Assembly (NCBI GenBank): GCA_964617875.1
Contig: CAZUAI010000018.1
Span: 11,015 to 75,014 of the forward strand
Source: CAZMVY01 sp964617875
GTDB taxonomy: Bacteria > Planctomycetota > Phycisphaerae > UBA1845 > PWPN01
Length of the DNA stretch: 64,000 bases
Direction of reading: 5' to 3'
Within the stretch, counting starts at the first letter, position 1. Every line of letters begins with the position of its first letter. Shown piece by piece: positions 62,128 through 64,000 of this stretch. Below the pieces are notes generated by a model. The model had not been told where the DNA came from. It made no database searches and worked only from the letters and a program-made list of their open reading frames with translations. Made by a program: the position numbers and the translations under genes.

Positions 62128-63951
62128 TCAGCGGACCTTGACCTTCAGTGCTCCATCGCCAAGGTTCTCGAACGGCCCCGGCCTGGGGTCGGAATCGTTT
62201 CGCGGCCTGCCGAAGTAGTCGGTGTCTACGCGGATGGCCTTGCCGTCCGGTTGCTCGTAGGGCAGGTTCGGGATCGCCGCCTTGCCGAGCAGCTCCGTGG
62301 TCACCAGCTTGCGCGGGCGTGCGGCCGACACGATTTCGCCGAGGGCGGCCTCCAGGTGGAAGCCGCCGTCCTTCTCGACCAGCTTGACGGCCGGATCGGA
62401 CTGCGGCAGCACGAGCGGATCCGTTTCGTACTTCGACGGCCTGGCGCCCTTGAGGAACACGTTGCCGTTCATCTGCGACGGGAGGCGCGAGGCGTCGTAG
62501 CCGGCCAGGCCGTTGGAACCGACGAAGATGTTGTTGTAGAAGCGGTTATCGCCGCCGACGATGTTGCGGAGCCCCGCGAGTTCGGTCGAGTGCGGCTTGT
62601 GGAAGGGGGTCTCGCGGCCGAGTTCGGGCCGCGGGAGGATTCGCCCGGCGAACAGGTTGTGGGCGTAGGCGCCGCCCTCTGACATGTCGAGCAAGGCCGT
62701 CGGCGAGAGGAAGAGGTTGTTGTCCACGAGGAAGGGCCCGTGATCGACCTCGACGAAGAGGTCCTCGGTGCGGTTTTCGTGGAAGAGGTTCGCGGTGACG
62801 CGCGTGCCCTGGGCCATCCAGTCGAGCCAGAGGCCGCGGCATGTGCGGTAGATGTGGTTGCGGCTGATTTCGGTGTCGATGGCCCCGTGGAACTTGATGC
62901 CCGCCATCTCGGCGCCGCTGAAGAGCTGCCGTACGTGGATGTCGTGAATGACGTTGCCGGTGACCACGGAGAAGATCGGGCCGAGGCTGCCGACGATGCC
63001 CGCCTGCTCGCAATGGGAGACCGTGTTGTTGCGGACGATGTGGTGGCCGATCGTGTCCCTGTTCCAGCCGTTCTTCAGGGCGCGTTCGATGGTCTTGACG
63101 TAGCCCTCCGCCGTGTTGGCGGACGTGTTGTCGAACTCGTCGCCGTACTTGCCGAGGGCGATGCCGGAGCAGACGGAGTGGCTGACGACGTTGTTCTCGA
63201 TGATCCAGCCCTTGCTCCAGTGGGTGCCGATGAGGCCGATCTGCTCGGCGGTCGGCGGGGCCCAGGGGGTTGCGGCATGGCGCAGGGCGAAGCCGCGGAC
63301 GGTGATGTAGTTGCGGCCGGGCTTGTCCGGATAGAAGACGGTGCGGCGGACGTTGATCTCGACCTGCTGCTCATTGGGGTTGACGCCCTTGAACTGGGCC
63401 CAGATCGTCGTGTTGTCCTTGTCCACCTGGGCGAACCAGAGCGGCAGGTCGCCCGCGGGCTTGAGGGCGTCGTCGAGTGTGGGCGCCTCGGCGAGCCACT
63501 CGCCGTTGAGGTAGACGGCGCCGGTGTGGTGCTTGCGGTTCCTGGGGCTGAACCAGTCGCCGTGGATGAGATCGTCATAGGGGTTGAAGCCGGCGAAGAA
63601 CGCGTTGGGCAGGGTGGCCTTCCAGGTGTCGTTTTGGACCTTCGCCCAGTCCTTGACGACCTCGGATCCGCGGATCTCGACTGTCTCGCCCGGCGCGGCC
63701 CGGTAGACGATGCGTTTCGCGTCCGACTCGCCCCCGCGGGGCGGGTTGACGCGTTCACGGTAGATGCCTGCGTGTACGGTGATCACGTCGCCCGGCTGCG
63801 CCAGGTCGGCGGCGTGCTGGATCGTGCGGAACGGCGCGGCCTGCGTGCCGGCGGCGGAGTCGTTGCCGCCGACGGCTACGTGGAACTCGGCGGCCGGAGC
63901 CGCGCCGGCGATTGCGAGAAGGCCCGCGACGGCAACGGTGGCTGTCTTCAC
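62128..63951 (-). CDS. Secreted right-handed parallel beta-helix protein
   Basis: About 607 residues from GTG 63951, with signal peptide AGLLAIAGAAPAA. The start FHVAVGGNDSAAGTQAAPFRTIQHA is the DUF1565-type N-cap, followed by PbH1-like coils (WIIENNVVSHSVCSGIAL, HIVRNNTVSHCEQAGIVG, GNVIHDIHVRQLFSGAE, NHIYRTCRGLWLDW, NNLFLSPTALLDMS). These folds are typical of polysaccharide lyases and glycosidases acting on uronic-acid or galactan polymers; the catalytic residues cannot be assigned by eye. It lacks a dockerin or PEP-CTERM tag. The next gene to the right is outside the window. Confidence 0.87.
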   Translation of the reverse strand: MKTATVAVAGLLAIAGAAPAAEFHVAVGGNDSAAGTQAAPFRTIQHAADLAQPGDVITVHAGIYRERVNPPRGGESDAKRIVYRAAPGETVEIRGSEVVKDWAKVQNDTWKATLPNAFFAGFNPYDDLIHGDWFSPRNRKHHTGAVYLNGEWLAEAPTLDDALKPAGDLPLWFAQVDKDNTTIWAQFKGVNPNEQQVEINVRRTVFYPDKPGRNYITVRGFALRHAATPWAPPTAEQIGLIGTHWSKGWIIENNVVSHSVCSGIALGKYGDEFDNTSANTAEGYVKTIERALKNGWNRDTIGHHIVRNNTVSHCEQAGIVGSLGPIFSVVTGNVIHDIHVRQLFSGAEMAGIKFHGAIDTEISRNHIYRTCRGLWLDWMAQGTRVTANLFHENRTEDLFVEVDHGPFLVDNNLFLSPTALLDMSEGGAYAHNLFAGRILPRPELGRETPFHKPHSTELAGLRNIVGGDNRFYNNIFVGSNGLAGYDASRLPSQMNGNVFLKGARPSKYETDPLVLPQSDPAVKLVEKDGGFHLEAALGEIVSAARPRKLVTTELLGKAAIPNLPYEQPDGKAIRVDTDYFGRPRNDSDPRPGPFENLGDGALKVKVR

Positions 63952-64000
63952 CCCAGCGTTGCATATTTCGACAGGCTTACGCGGCGGATCGTAGGGTTCG

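Overview
The window is GC-rich bacterial chromosome and most probably comes from a planctomycete, likely class Phycisphaerae. Signs of this are arylsulfatases, many large secreted proteins with dockerin-like C-termini (motif CFNGPNRP), PEP-CTERM proteins, a prepilin-like secreted protein, a DUF1080/ThuA protein, lipid A genes (lpxD, lpxI), and a fused siroheme decarboxylase. I saw no rRNA, tRNA or CRISPR. The placement is inferred from gene content, not from a marker gene.

Layout. 1-2.5 kb: two sulfatases in tandem. 2.6-4.5 kb: a HEAT/TPR protein and a diacylglycerol-kinase-like enzyme. 4.9-8.8 kb: a rightward operon with a TPR protein carrying two RNA-polymerase alpha-CTD-like domains, a SpoIID-like lipoprotein, scpA and a RidA-family protein. 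8.9-18 kb (leftward): nadE, then three large secreted dockerin-tagged proteins. 18.2-24.7 kb: a GntR/LacI-type regulator, a nitrilase-family amidase, a DNRLRE PEP-CTERM protein, a DUF5060/DUF4038 dockerin protein and a pseudopilin. 25.3-31.5 kb: a dockerin-tagged glycoside-hydrolase-like protein facing a beta-propeller dockerin gene and a PEP-CTERM gene. Together, 10.6-31.5 kb looks like an extracellular polysaccharide-handling island.

31.9-35.8 kb: ybaB-recR, rpoN and a membrane-anchored alpha/beta hydrolase. 35.8-40.0 kb: a compact leftward cluster (coiled coil, FGE-like, zinc-ribbon GTPase, GAP1-like), the best candidate for an undescribed multi-protein system. 40.4-47.5 kb: a ChbG/HpnK-like deacetylase fused to a methyltransferase, pepD carrying an in-frame MITE-like insertion, a DUF1080-ThuA-DUF1080 protein, and sucD. 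47.9-56.6 kb: polX, lpxD-lpxI, a TGPRTPEGK protein, a hybrid histidine kinase and a Mut7-C RNase-like protein. 56.6-56.9 kb: an array of four palindromic repeats. 57-58.4 kb: an MTH1187-type protein and fused AhbA-AhbB. 58.5-58.8 kb: an unassigned transcript with its own promoter and strong terminator. 59-64 kb: a TIGR03790-like dockerin protein, panD, a secreted TPR protein and a secreted beta-helix protein.

Several promoters are readable. For nadE, rpoN and perhaps scpA the -10 box lies 5-8 nt before the start codon, which predicts leaderless mRNAs.
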